Notes: generated from the sequence alone by a model not told the origin. 64,000 bases of DNA from Methanocalculus sp. (GCA_013329165.1 DUKV01000007.1:1-64000); one strand, 5' to 3'. Shown: positions 1-8,241, numbered from the stretch's first letter. Numbers and translations: made by a program.

Positions 1-287
1 GAGAGAAAAGGCAGCAGAACAAGGGCGAGCGCTCGGTTTCCCGGGCTGATCGAACATTGATTTGGATCCCAGGATACCGTTTCATTTACCAGGTCAACAA
101 ACCCGATTTTGTCGAGGACTGATCGAACAACCAATGCAATAAGTGGGGTTATCTGTGTTGGAGAGGGTGATTCCGGTATACAATCTATTAGATTTTTGAT
201 CTCCTTGATCGGATCGGTAACACTCATTTTGGTTTTCGGATAGAGGCGATCCATCTTGGTCTGGCCATTCCTCTTCTGTTTCGGCAT
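1..287 (-). mobile_element. IS1634-type transposase, N-terminal part, cut by window edge
   Basis: An open minus-strand frame runs off the left edge of the window. It starts at one of three in-frame ATGs (287, 254 or 227). The protein contains WDPNQCSISPGNRALALVL, which resembles the N-terminal DUF4277-type domain of IS1634-family (IS4-like DDE) transposases, where a W-D-P-x-Q-C-x-(L/I)-S-P-G-x-R-x-x-A-L-V-L pattern is usual. A TATA-like TTTATACTTA sits near 311-320, about 25 bp before the first ATG, so the message may be leaderless. Only about 95 residues are inside the window. The DDE catalytic core and the far end of the element are not visible, so whether the element is intact is unknown. 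Confidence 0.7.
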
Positions 288-503
288 GAAGGATATAGAA
301 TGAGGATGGATTTATACTTAATCTTGAAATTGAATAATAGTTGTACTAGTTGGTACATTGTTAAATGAAAATATAATTAAATATGAATTGTGGATGGGGT
401 GCGGATTGTGAAAGATATATCTTTTGCCAGCAATTATTTCCTGAAAAGAAAATGAAGCGAATTAACTGAATTCAGGTATGAAAAAGGGAACATTAGATCG
501 GAG
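288..503. other. AT-rich intergenic region between transposase and proX
   Basis: No gene is seen here. The stretch is AT-rich and carries the probable transposase promoter near 311-320. A short inverted repeat (TGTAC at 342-346, GTACA at 353-357) and the palindrome AGATATATCT near 412-421 are visible. The boundary of the insertion element should lie here, but no terminal inverted repeat can be paired without its other end. Confidence 0.5.
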
Positions 504-523
504 AAAAAAGGAGACTACTCTCC
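504..523 (-). terminator. Hairpin plus T-run terminator after proX
   Basis: Read on the minus strand, GGAGA-GTAG-TCTCC (523 to 510) forms a 5-bp stem with a 4-base loop. It is followed directly by six T residues (509 to 504). It lies about 20 bp after the stop codon of the substrate-binding protein gene and would end the proVWX transcript. Archaeal termination needs mainly the T-run; the stem is an extra. Confidence 0.6.
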
Positions 524-545
524 AGCTTTCTCCTGTTGTACCACT

Positions 546-1415
546 CTATCCGTTGATCCAGTAGTTGACTTTATCAGGATTGGCTTCGACCCAGGCACGT
601 GCTGCTTCTTCGGGAGGAGTGCCCTCTTCGATAGTGGTCATCACTTTAGCGATCTCATCAGCGTTCCACTGGAACCGCTCAAGGATCGCATATGCCTCGG
701 GATCATCTGTCTTCAGACCGACACGGGCAACGGTGACGATATCTTCTGCCTCACCATACGCGCCTAATGGATCCTCAAGGAACTTCAGGTCGAAGCGGCC
801 GAACTTCCAGTGTGGGGACCATCCGGTGACGACGATCCATTCCTCATCTCTATATGCAGATCTGAGTTCTGCTGCCATTCCGCCACTGCTGGATGCAATA
901 AGCTCATAATTCAGGTCGTATTCGACGATTGCATCTTCAGTTGCCTGCATGATGCCTGCACCGGGCTCAATGCCGATGATCTTTCCATCGAACTTGTCTG
1001 CGACGCCATTCATCTCCTCGATTGAGTCGATGGTCACATACTGTGGAACAACAAGCCCGATACGGGCCTCGCCTGGTATATTCTTCTGGACATAATCGAG
1101 CCGGTCACCATACTCTTCCCAGTACATCTTATGGGTAAATGGGAGCCATGCAGTTGTGGTGAAGTCGATATCGCCATTGGCAAGCCCTGCATAGAGGGGT
1201 CCTGCATCTACTGCAACAGTATTCACTTTATAACCGGCATCTCTAAAGACTTCCTGCATCACATGGGTGCTGGCAATGGCACAATCCCAGGTAACGTAGC
1301 CGATTGAGATCTCCTTCTGAGGTTCAGTTGTCTCACCGACGCATCCTGCTGCGAGGAGTGTGGTGCAGAGCATTAACCCTGTAAAGAGCGTAATAAACAT
1401 TTTTTTTGTAATCAT
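546..1415 (-). CDS. proX: Glycine betaine/proline ABC transporter substrate-binding lipoprotein
   Basis: This is the extracellular binding protein of a ProU/OpuA-type osmoprotectant importer. The first 25 residues are a lipoprotein signal with lipobox LAAGC (Cys25), so the protein is lipid-anchored outside the membrane. The mature part has the OpuAC pattern: IGYVTWDCAIASTHVMQEVF near the start, then TTAWLPFTHK and WIVVTGWSPHW, whose aromatic residues are expected to hold the quaternary ammonium group by analogy with the family. Length 289 is normal. A GGTGA Shine-Dalgarno motif precedes ATG 1415. It is the last gene of the proV-proW-proX set but is separated from proW by 133 bp with its own TATA element, so it may be made in excess over the membrane parts. 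The exact substrate (betaine, proline betaine or choline) cannot be read from the sequence. Confidence 0.9.
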   Translation of the reverse strand: MITKKMFITLFTGLMLCTTLLAAGCVGETTEPQKEISIGYVTWDCAIASTHVMQEVFRDAGYKVNTVAVDAGPLYAGLANGDIDFTTTAWLPFTHKMYWEEYGDRLDYVQKNIPGEARIGLVVPQYVTIDSIEEMNGVADKFDGKIIGIEPGAGIMQATEDAIVEYDLNYELIASSSGGMAAELRSAYRDEEWIVVTGWSPHWKFGRFDLKFLEDPLGAYGEAEDIVTVARVGLKTDDPEAYAILERFQWNADEIAKVMTTIEEGTPPEEAARAWVEANPDKVNYWING

Positions 1416-1548
1416 CTATTCACCATCCTTTCAAATAGTTTATAATCTAACTAAATGGTTTAGAGAGACCAGTTGAACATTTGTGATTGGTTTGATAAAA
1501 AATTTGTTGGGTATGTTTATATATTATGATAGACTGAGCCCAACCTCT
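1416..1548 (-). promoter_or_regulatory. Internal promoter/leader before proX
   Basis: This 133-bp gap on the minus strand has a TATA-like run (forward GTTTATATATTATG near 1515-1528) about 100 bp before proX. A T6 run (forward AAAAAA near 1496-1501) comes about 20 bp further downstream. An inverted repeat, CTAAA-TGG-TTTAG at 1451-1463, lies in the would-be leader. This fits a separate promoter for the binding protein. Attenuation at the T-run is a possibility, not shown. Confidence 0.45.
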
Positions 1549-2421
1549 TCATTCCCGGGGCTTTTCGGCCTTGATCAGGCCCTGGGTGATCCGGTCGAGA
1601 ATGATCGCGATAACCACAATCGCAAGCCCTGCCTCAAAGCCCATTGCGATATCCACCCGCTGGATTCCAACAAGCACCTGATATCCAAGTCCCCCTGCCC
1701 CGATCATCGATGCGATGACGACCATCGAGAGGGCGAGCATGATACACTGGTTGACTCCTGCCATGATCGTCGGCATGGCAACCGGCAGCTGCACCATGAT
1801 CAGCTTCTGCCGGGGCGTGGCGCCGAAGGCATCTGACACTTCAATAAGTTCGATTGGGATCTGCCTGATGCCAAGATTGGTCAGGCGGATTGCAGGTGGC
1901 ATCGCAAAGACAACCGTTGCGATCATCCCTGGCACATTTCCAAGGCTGAAGAAGATGACTGCCGGAATCAGATAAACGAATGATGGCATCGTCTGCATGA
2001 AGTCAAGGAGCACCCTGACAACGGTATTGACAGAGTCATTGTTTGCCGCAAGGATGCCGATCGGTATCCCGAGCAACAGGGCGATGATCGTTGAAGCTAT
2101 GACAAGTGAAAGTGTCATCATCGCCTGATCCCAGAGTTGAAGGTTCCAGATCAGAAGAAGTCCGGCAACGCTCAGGAGCGAGAGGTGTATATCTCTCCTA
2201 GTGATCAGGAAGATGAGAATACCCAGAATCGGTACCATTGCCAGTGGTGGGAGAAATGACAGGATATCCTGGAAGCCGTTTAAGAGGAATCGGAGTACTT
2301 CTGTGATCCCATCCAGCAGCCAGCCGAGATTCGCCTCAATCCAGTCAACGATATCGGATACAAACTGTCCGATTGGGATTTTTGGAAGATCAATGGAAAA
2401 TCTAAGCGACAATTGGTTCAC
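1549..2421 (-). CDS. proW: Glycine betaine/proline ABC transporter permease
   Basis: This integral membrane subunit forms the transport channel of the betaine importer. After a roughly 40-residue amphipathic N-terminus there are several hydrophobic helices (for example LAMVPILGILIFLI). The conserved EAA-type loop that docks with the ATPase is visible in the C-terminal half (EVSDAFGATPRQKLIMVQLP). Length 290 matches ProW/OpuAB without a fused binding domain. Its start overlaps the end of the ATPase gene by 20 bp, which indicates translational coupling. The C-terminus ends in a short charged tail. Confidence 0.92.
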   Translation of the reverse strand: MNQLSLRFSIDLPKIPIGQFVSDIVDWIEANLGWLLDGITEVLRFLLNGFQDILSFLPPLAMVPILGILIFLITRRDIHLSLLSVAGLLLIWNLQLWDQAMMTLSLVIASTIIALLLGIPIGILAANNDSVNTVVRVLLDFMQTMPSFVYLIPAVIFFSLGNVPGMIATVVFAMPPAIRLTNLGIRQIPIELIEVSDAFGATPRQKLIMVQLPVAMPTIMAGVNQCIMLALSMVVIASMIGAGGLGYQVLVGIQRVDIAMGFEAGLAIVVIAIILDRITQGLIKAEKPRE

Positions 2422-3622
2422 TCTCCTTTCGTGCTAATGCCGAGAGAACCGATCCTCTCACGATGATCCCTTTCAGTTTGCCGTCCTGATCGACGACCGG
2501 GAGTGGATATTTACTATCAGCAATGATTGGAATAATATCGCCAAGCGGGGTTGTGAGATCAATTGTTGTCAGATCATTGATGACGATCTCTTCAAGGGTT
2601 GTAAGGTCTTTTTTGACTGCCTCCACAACATCATCGATAAAGACTATTCCTTTCAGCTGGCGATGTTGTGTCACGACAAAGAGACTTGATATACCATATT
2701 CTTTCATCAGGCGTGCAGCAAGACGCGGTCCGCTCCTGCATGAGATGATCGGATCCGCCTTCTTCATCACATCCTGTGCGGTCAACACCCGTGTCATATC
2801 AACATCGGCAACGAACCGCTCGACATAGTCGTTGCTCGGGTTCATCAGGATCTCCTCAGACGTTCCAACCTGGATGATCTTACCATCCTTCATCAATGCG
2901 ATCCGGCTTCCAAGCTTCAGTGCTTCGTCGAGATCATGGGTGACAAAGATGATCGTCTTATTCAGCCGCTCCTGAAGTTCGACCAGCTCATCCTGCATAT
3001 CTCTCCGGATCAATGGATCAAGTGCACTGAAAGCTTCGTCCATCAGCAGGATCTCTGCATCGCTTGCGAGTGCACGGGCAAGCCCCACCCGCTGCTTCAT
3101 TCCTCCGGAGAGTTGATCGGGCATACTCTGCTCGTATCCGGCAAGCCCGACCATTTTCAGTGCCTCTCCTGCTTTTGTATGCCGCTCTTCAAGATTTATC
3201 CCCTGAATTTCAAGGCCGAATGCAACATTGTCAAGAACGTTTCGATGCGGGAGAAGGGCAAAATTCTGAAAGATCATCCCGGCCTTTGTTCTTCGGAATT
3301 CCCGTATCTCATCATCATTCATCGCGACAATGTCATCTCCACCGATGACGATGCTTCCCTCGGTCGGGTCAATAAGGCGGTTCAAACACCTGAGAAGCGT
3401 TGACTTTCCGCATCCTGAAAGCCCCATCAGGACGAATATCTCTCCCCTGAATACCTGGAATGAGATGTTATTCAGCCCGACTGTCTGCCCGGTCTTTTCA
3501 AGAATTTCATCTTTTGTCTTTCCGTCCCTGAGCATCTGGAGTGCTCGTTCCGGTTTGCCTCCGAATATTTTTGAGAGGTTTTGTACTTCAATTAAAACTT
3601 CAGGTTCATAATCATCATCCAT
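2402..3622 (-). CDS. proV: Glycine betaine/proline ABC transporter ATPase with CBS pair
   Basis: This cytoplasmic ATPase powers the betaine importer. Walker A GLSGCGKST is at residues 67-75, the Q-loop at Q119, the signature LSGGMKQR at 171-178, Walker B ILLMDEAFSALD at 191-202 and the H-loop His at 229. The N-terminal 50 residues match the ProV/OpuAA extension (GGKPERALQMLRDGKTKDEI). Residues about 275-400 form two CBS domains; in OpuA these sense ionic strength, so the same gating is inferred here. It is first in the minus-strand operon. A strong GGAGGTG site lies 4 bases before ATG 3622. Part of that site is inside a potential hairpin (3631-3643). Confidence 0.93.
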   Translation of the reverse strand: MDDDYEPEVLIEVQNLSKIFGGKPERALQMLRDGKTKDEILEKTGQTVGLNNISFQVFRGEIFVLMGLSGCGKSTLLRCLNRLIDPTEGSIVIGGDDIVAMNDDEIREFRRTKAGMIFQNFALLPHRNVLDNVAFGLEIQGINLEERHTKAGEALKMVGLAGYEQSMPDQLSGGMKQRVGLARALASDAEILLMDEAFSALDPLIRRDMQDELVELQERLNKTIIFVTHDLDEALKLGSRIALMKDGKIIQVGTSEEILMNPSNDYVERFVADVDMTRVLTAQDVMKKADPIISCRSGPRLAARLMKEYGISSLFVVTQHRQLKGIVFIDDVVEAVKKDLTTLEEIVINDLTTIDLTTPLGDIIPIIADSKYPLPVVDQDGKLKGIIVRGSVLSALARKESEPIVA

Positions 3623-3626
3623 CAGA

Positions 3627-3643
3627 CACCTCCAGTGACTGGA
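3627..3643 (-). promoter_or_regulatory. proV ribosome binding site inside a small hairpin
   Basis: On the minus strand TCCAG-TCA-CTGGA (3643 to 3631) can fold into a 5-bp stem. The last three bases, GGA, are also the first three of the Shine-Dalgarno motif GGAGGTG (3633 to 3627). The fold could lower translation of proV. This is read from sequence only; no regulator is implied. Confidence 0.4.
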
Positions 3644-3908
3644 TTACATTACTCTTCAATCATCGTTCCACATACACAACATGAATCAATCAATAATTAT
3701 GCATCCTTACCGGGTCGCAGAAGAATTGCTTCACCCTGTTCTAGTAACCTTGTGAAAAGACCTATTAATTGTTTTGGGTTTTTATGTACAAATAATTTAT
3801 TAATTAATAATATACTTAAATCCAATCAGCATCCTCATAAGGTGAATTCTTATCCGGGGATCTGCTTCACAAACGCTTTACACTCCGGAGAACAACATAT
3901 TCCTCATA
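3644..3908. other. Divergent intergenic region between proV and the FKBP-like gene
   Basis: No gene is seen in these 265 bases. The middle part (about 3760-3830) is very AT-rich, with several overlapping TATA-like runs on both strands (TTTATTAATTAATAATATACTT). It most likely holds the promoter of proVWX on one strand and that of the FKBP-like gene on the other. No clear operator repeat stands out. Confidence 0.5.
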
Positions 3909-4616
3909 ATGGCACCTCAGAGAAAGACATCAAGGGAGAAGAAACAGGCTGATCCCATCAACTGGACCAAAGTGGGGGCAATTTCAATCGCTGTCCTCTT
4001 CGCCGTCATGATGGTTGCCTCACTCCTTGGAACTGCATGGATTGGCGGGATGAGAACCGTTCAGCCGGGAGATCTGGTTGTAATTGATTATACTATCTAT
4101 AATGAGAATGATATTCCTGTCCTGACCACACAGGAGATAGTGGCATCACAGGAAGAACAGGCCGGGAGGTTTGTATATCTCTCCGGCCCTATTGAGGTCT
4201 CGGCAGGATACAGTCCTGATGATGATATGATCAGCATCCCCCATCGCTATGGTACAATTGCTCCTTTCGGACTCTTCAGGAGCGAATTTGAGACGATCAG
4301 CGAATCTGCGATCGGCTATCGCGAACGGGATCAAATCACCGTTCCCTTCACCATCGAAAACCCGGACAGTCCGTTTGAACGGGAGATGACTGCCGAACAA
4401 ATTACCGAAATGGGCTATCCCTTTGATGAGCTCTCTGTGGGGGATATGATCATCCTCGGGTTTGCTGATAATCCACAGATCACCCTGGATGATGTTGAGC
4501 CAGATATCAAGCTCCGTTTTGCATTCATCAAAGAGAAGACTGATGAGACGGTGCTCGTCAGGTATGGGTACTCCTATGCTGTCGTCACCATCAACTCAGT
4601 GACAGCAATCTCTTAG
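3909..4616 (+). CDS. Membrane-anchored FKBP-like protein
   Basis: A charged N-terminus (residues 1-20, KKKQ-rich) is followed by one hydrophobic helix (about 22-45). The remaining 190 residues would lie outside the membrane. The segment VQPGDLVVIDYTIY at about 51-64 resembles the first strands of FKBP/SlyD-type peptidyl-prolyl isomerases, and LSVGDMIILGF further on resembles the insert region of archaeal FKBPs. This suggests a membrane-tethered foldase for secreted proteins. The catalytic aromatic residues cannot be assigned with certainty, so it may have the fold without the activity. It stands alone, divergent from proV, with a thioredoxin-like gene 42 bp downstream. Confidence 0.5.
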   Translation: MAPQRKTSREKKQADPINWTKVGAISIAVLFAVMMVASLLGTAWIGGMRTVQPGDLVVIDYTIYNENDIPVLTTQEIVASQEEQAGRFVYLSGPIEVSAGYSPDDDMISIPHRYGTIAPFGLFRSEFETISESAIGYRERDQITVPFTIENPDSPFEREMTAEQITEMGYPFDELSVGDMIILGFADNPQITLDDVEPDIKLRFAFIKEKTDETVLVRYGYSYAVVTINSVTAIS

Positions 4617-4658
4617 ATCCAATACCTTTTTTTATCTCAAATCCCCAGAATCTCCATT

Positions 4659-4919
4659 ATGGCAGTGAAGATTCTCTCCTTTTATCAGGATGGGTGTATG
4701 GGGTGCCTTGAACAGGAATCGATCAACAAGGAAGTTGAGGCGGCCCTGTCGGTCTCTATTGAATCGATCAATGCAAAAGAGCAGCCTGATTATATTAGCA
4801 GGTATTCGCTGAAGGTGACCCCGACGACGATCATCCTCAGGGATGACACAGTGGTAGAGAAGGTGGAGGGTGTTCTTCACCAGGAAGAGTTCTTAGCTCT
4901 CCTAAAAAAGTATTTATGA
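4659..4919 (+). CDS. Small thioredoxin-like protein
   Basis: This 86-residue protein has one thioredoxin-fold core. It begins with a strand (VKILSFYQ), then the redox motif C13-M-G-C16, and later the conserved cis-proline region VTPTTII. It lacks the WCGPC consensus and is shorter than ordinary thioredoxin (about 105), as many archaeal mini-thioredoxins or glutaredoxin-like proteins are. It should carry out thiol-disulfide exchange in the cytoplasm; its partner is unknown. Its end overlaps the convergent zinc-finger gene by 6 bp. Confidence 0.75.
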   Translation: MAVKILSFYQDGCMGCLEQESINKEVEAALSVSIESINAKEQPDYISRYSLKVTPTTIILRDDTVVEKVEGVLHQEEFLALLKKYL

Positions 4920-5486
4920 TCGTTCGCCATAGACTCGCTTGATGAACCGGGCTTCGGCATATGAACCGGGTTTTCTGACGACAGCACCGTCCCGGAGCTT
5001 AATCCGGGTCACCCGGAACTGACGGCCCCCGACAGACGCAATCTCACCGATAGTATAGACCGTCTCTCCATCAACCTGTTCATAGAGGGGGTAGGTAAGC
5101 GCTCCTTTATGCAGTGACGCACGGATTATCACCGAATCGATCACCCGTGTCCAGAGGCAGGTTATATCCTGTGTACTGGCTCTCATCCGTCGCGCGGGTC
5201 CAAGCTCGATCCCGGTTACTTCAACACCGAAGATATCGTCACCCACATCCGCAACGAACGTGTTGCCGACCTCGACAATCTCATCATCGGTCAGTTCGAT
5301 CGTCCCCTGCCTGGATTCTCCTTCACTGCTGATGATCGCCCGTATCTCGATTACTTTTGGTATTTTTATTACCGAGCGATGAATATGGCTGCATTCGGAG
5401 CATTGAACTGTGGCAGGTTCACCGTCACGAAGCATCTCATGATCGGTCTCTTCCCCGCAGACCGGACATTTTACCTGAATCGACAT
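4914..5486 (-). CDS. HVO_0476-family zinc-finger protein
   Basis: A 190-residue archaeal protein with an N-terminal zinc ribbon: C7-P-V-C10 and C29-S-E-C32. The remainder is mostly beta structure with conserved-looking blocks (VEVGNTFVADVGDDIFGVEVTGIE and VGGRQFRVTRIKLRDG, quoted in part). It matches the archaeal family typified by HVO_0476, whose job is not known. The zinc ribbon and beta-rich body suggest nucleic-acid or protein binding. It is divergent from the DUF371 gene, with 33 bp between starts. Confidence 0.65.
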   Translation of the reverse strand: MSIQVKCPVCGEETDHEMLRDGEPATVQCSECSHIHRSVIKIPKVIEIRAIISSEGESRQGTIELTDDEIVEVGNTFVADVGDDIFGVEVTGIELGPARRMRASTQDITCLWTRVIDSVIIRASLHKGALTYPLYEQVDGETVYTIGEIASVGGRQFRVTRIKLRDGAVVRKPGSYAEARFIKRVYGERS

Positions 5487-5519
5487 ACTCTATTAGAATG
5501 TGTGCTGACATCATAAACA

Positions 5520-5948
5520 ATGGAGATCAGTGAAGTGATCAGGTGCCGCGGGCATGTGAATATAAGGGGTCTTCACAGGACAACATTCGAGATCACCCGT
5601 GAAGATGAACTCTCTCCAAAAGGTGATTGTATCATCGGGGTTTGCTCAGACAAAGGTGCAGCCGATCTCAGTGATGACTTCTGTTCTCTTCTTGCAGATG
5701 ATGCAGCGATCCTGACAACACGCCTCCAGGCAGGAGATATAACCTGTGATATCCTGTCTCATGGCTCCAGGGAGATGACGCTCGATCACCTGACCGATCT
5801 CGTCTGGCGGAGGAGCAATTTTGTCTGTGGCCGAACCATTGGGACCAGATCGGATTATGTTGCACGGACACTACCCCGTGAACTGATCGGTCTCCTCTCA
5901 GCCGGGACAGAGATGACAGTCACCCTGACCGCATGCCGGAAGGAGTGA
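5520..5948 (+). CDS. DUF371 family protein
   Basis: This 142-residue soluble protein resembles the archaeal DUF371 family (start EVIRCRGHVNIRGLHRTTFEIT, quoted in part; later GDCIIGV and ITLTACR-like strands). The usual order is recognisable: an opening GH-x-N-x-x-x-H-x-T-T-x-E strand, a G-D-C-I-I-G-V loop and a closing beta strand. The function of the family is unknown. It lies between a zinc-finger gene and the exonuclease VII genes and is not clearly in an operon with either. Confidence 0.65.
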   Translation: MEISEVIRCRGHVNIRGLHRTTFEITREDELSPKGDCIIGVCSDKGAADLSDDFCSLLADDAAILTTRLQAGDITCDILSHGSREMTLDHLTDLVWRRSNFVCGRTIGTRSDYVARTLPRELIGLLSAGTEMTVTLTACRKE

Positions 5949-5953
5949 GAGGA

Positions 5954-6136
5954 TCACTCCTCACCAATCTCGAGTATGCGGAGCTCAGCCTGTGTCAGGT
6001 ACTCCTCACACTTTTTAATTAGCTCAATACCGTCCTTATACAGCTTGACACTCTCTTCAAGGGGAGTATCGGGATCTTCCAGTCTTCGCGTGATATCACG
6101 GAGCCTCGTTACCATCTCTTCATAGGTCTCTGTCAT
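5954..6136 (-). CDS. xseB: Exodeoxyribonuclease VII small subunit
   Basis: This 60-residue helical protein matches XseB: YEEMVTRLRDITRRLEDPDTPLEESVKLYKDGIELIKKCEEYL (given in part) is the typical heptad pattern with the P-L-E-E-S turn. XseB binds the large subunit to form the single-strand DNA exonuclease that cuts from both ends. Its start overlaps the end of xseA by 17 bp, so the two are translationally coupled. Exonuclease VII is mainly bacterial, so this pair was probably acquired by transfer into methanogens. Confidence 0.88.
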   Translation of the reverse strand: MTETYEEMVTRLRDITRRLEDPDTPLEESVKLYKDGIELIKKCEEYLTQAELRILEIGEE

Positions 6137-7364
6137 GGCGTACCTCTGTTATTGTTGCCTCCATCTCACCATCTATCAGGTAGATTGTTACTGGATCGCC
6201 CTTTGTACATGCATCAACCGATCGGATCATCTCCCCATCTGCAAGGAGAAGGGCATACCCTTTCGAAAGTGGTGCCCTGAGATCCGCGGATCGAATCTCT
6301 GCTGTATACCGGGCAAGATCGCTCTTTTCCTGAATCAGCCTCCTGGAAATCGCCTTTTGGAGTCGCTCACGAAGATCGTCTGTTGCCTGTTTCATATCGC
6401 TGATCCGCCGTTCGATCCTCCTTCCCTGTATCCTGAGCCTGATCTCTTCGAGATCACGGGAATATTTCTCCAGACGATCCAGGATCAGATTCTGCATTGT
6501 TGCTTTTCGTTCGGCATGCTCCCGCAAAAGGGTGACCCGATCACAGACAACGAGTTCTGCAGCAGCAGACGGTGTCGGAGCACGCAGATCACTTGCGAGA
6601 TCGGCAAGTGTCACATCGACTTCATGGCCGATGGCTGAGACGATGGGTGTTCTACATGCAACAATCGCCCGGATCACATCCGGATGATTAAATGGAAAGA
6701 GATCTTCAAAACTTCCACCTCCCCGGGCAAGGATGATCACATCCACGTGCCCGTCGATCCGCCTGATTGCTTCTGCAATATCCATGTGCGCATACTCACC
6801 CTGCACCTGGGTTGGCGAAATAATCAGATCGAGCGGAAACCTGCGTGAGAGAACATTCCTGATATCCTGGAGCACTGCCCCTGTCGGGGACGTGACGACA
6901 CCGACACGAACGGGATACTGCGGGATCGGCTTCTTTGTTTCGGGTGCAAAACAGCCCTCTGCCGATAGTTCGCGCTTCCATCGTTCCAGAATGATGTATT
7001 TCTCTCCTGCCCCTGCATGGATAAGACTTTCTCCGATGAACCGGGTCCTGCCATGGGGGGGATAGAAGTCAACGTAACCGTGTACGATCACATCCATTCC
7101 ATTCTCAGGGGGAGGTGAAACCCGGAGTGCTGCTCGTCTCCAGATGACGCAGTCGATTGCGGCATCGCCACTGCTGTTCTTCTCAGAGAGGGTGAAGTAC
7201 ATATGTCCTGATGAATGCAGACGGTAGTTTGTCACCTCCCCCCTTACCGAGATATCGCGAAGTAGCGGGGTATCGAGCTCCTCCCTGATGATCCGGGTGA
7301 GATGCTGCACCGTGATGATCTCAGGATCGTCTGTGACCAGGACCGCCTGTTCTCCACCGGGCAT
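6120..7364 (-). CDS. xseA: Exodeoxyribonuclease VII large subunit
   Basis: This is the catalytic subunit of exonuclease VII. The N-terminal part (ITVQHLTRIIREEL, then VRGEVTNYRLHSSGHMYFTL) is the OB-fold that binds single-stranded DNA. The central part holds the family hallmarks VGVVTSPTGAVLQDI, RGGGSFEDLFPFN and VSAIGHEVDVTLADLASDLRAPTPSAAAE (each given in part). A coiled-coil C-terminal region follows. I chose ATG 7364 because it fits the family's N-terminus and avoids overlap with the divergent gene at 7402. An in-frame ATG at 7427 would add 21 residues and overlap that gene by 26 bp. It is transcribed before xseB. Confidence 0.9.
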   Translation of the reverse strand: MPGGEQAVLVTDDPEIITVQHLTRIIREELDTPLLRDISVRGEVTNYRLHSSGHMYFTLSEKNSSGDAAIDCVIWRRAALRVSPPPENGMDVIVHGYVDFYPPHGRTRFIGESLIHAGAGEKYIILERWKRELSAEGCFAPETKKPIPQYPVRVGVVTSPTGAVLQDIRNVLSRRFPLDLIISPTQVQGEYAHMDIAEAIRRIDGHVDVIILARGGGSFEDLFPFNHPDVIRAIVACRTPIVSAIGHEVDVTLADLASDLRAPTPSAAAELVVCDRVTLLREHAERKATMQNLILDRLEKYSRDLEEIRLRIQGRRIERRISDMKQATDDLRERLQKAISRRLIQEKSDLARYTAEIRSADLRAPLSKGYALLLADGEMIRSVDACTKGDPVTIYLIDGEMEATITEVRHDRDL

Positions 7365-7401
7365 AGGAATGTATTTGTAGCGTGATGAGAAGAAACTGTG
7401 T

Positions 7402-8241
7402 ATGCTGCGAACCGGTGTATCAAGCATGTTCCTTCATGAATTTTGCCTGAATTCAATTTTTTCGGGCATTCTTCAGGCAGGACTTGATACTGTTGAATTC
7501 TGGCTTGAAACCCCCTCTTTCTGGACAACCGGCAGGAATATATCCGATCTGAAAAATGTTCTTGACGAATTCCCCTCCTTCTCTCCAATCACCATCCATG
7601 CCCCCACCCTCGATCTCAATCCCATCTCGATCAATCCCGAAGTCGCAGCAGTATCGGTTGATGCAGTCTCCTCCGCGATCCAGACTGCAGATGAACTGCG
7701 TGCAGAGGTGATCACCATCCATCCCGGCAGAAGAACAGCAAAACGTCCTCCAAGCAGGGCGGATATGCACAGGTTTGCAATCTACATGGAAGCAGTGGAA
7801 GCAGCGTCATGCGGCCTCTCTGCTGCGGTTGCCATCGAGAATATGGAACCGAAAATTAACAGCCTCCTCACAACACCCGGGGCGATCAGGGATGTTCTGG
7901 ATGAGTATCCACACCTCTTCTTTACCTTTGACTATGCGCATGCCTGCAGGGGAGGAGGAGATGTCTTGGAGTTCATCAGGTTGAACTCTGATCGGATCAG
8001 AAATGTCCATGCGAGCTATGGCTCATCGGATAGGGTGCACGCCCCTCTTGCCGGGTCGGAAAAAATGGGCGAATTAACCTCTCTTCTGGCTTCCTCCGGC
8101 TATGATGGCCCTGTCATCTTTGAGATTGAGGATCTGGGTCTTTCCAAAATGCTCACCTATGAAGAGAAGTGCAGACTCCTATCCCTGGAGGTGGATTCCT
8201 TCTGGAAAGCATGGCATAAAGGAGTAGATTTATCATTATAG
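7402..8241 (+). CDS. Sugar phosphate isomerase/epimerase-like TIM-barrel protein
   Basis: This 279-residue protein has the AP-endonuclease family 2 (xylose isomerase-like) TIM-barrel pattern. The first strand is RTGVSSMFL, then DTVEFWLETPSFW, ITIHAPTLDLNP, EVITIHPGR, VAIENM, FTFDYAHA, IRNVHASYG and VIFEIED. The His, Glu and Asp residues at the strand ends are those expected to bind divalent metals. Substrate unknown; this archaeal subfamily is not characterised. ATG 7402 is preferred because the first strand begins right after it. It shares a 37-bp gap with xseA, so the two divergent promoters must be compact or overlap coding DNA. Confidence 0.7.
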   Translation: MLRTGVSSMFLHEFCLNSIFSGILQAGLDTVEFWLETPSFWTTGRNISDLKNVLDEFPSFSPITIHAPTLDLNPISINPEVAAVSVDAVSSAIQTADELRAEVITIHPGRRTAKRPPSRADMHRFAIYMEAVEAASCGLSAAVAIENMEPKINSLLTTPGAIRDVLDEYPHLFFTFDYAHACRGGGDVLEFIRLNSDRIRNVHASYGSSDRVHAPLAGSEKMGELTSLLASSGYDGPVIFEIEDLGLSKMLTYEEKCRLLSLEVDSFWKAWHKGVDLSL

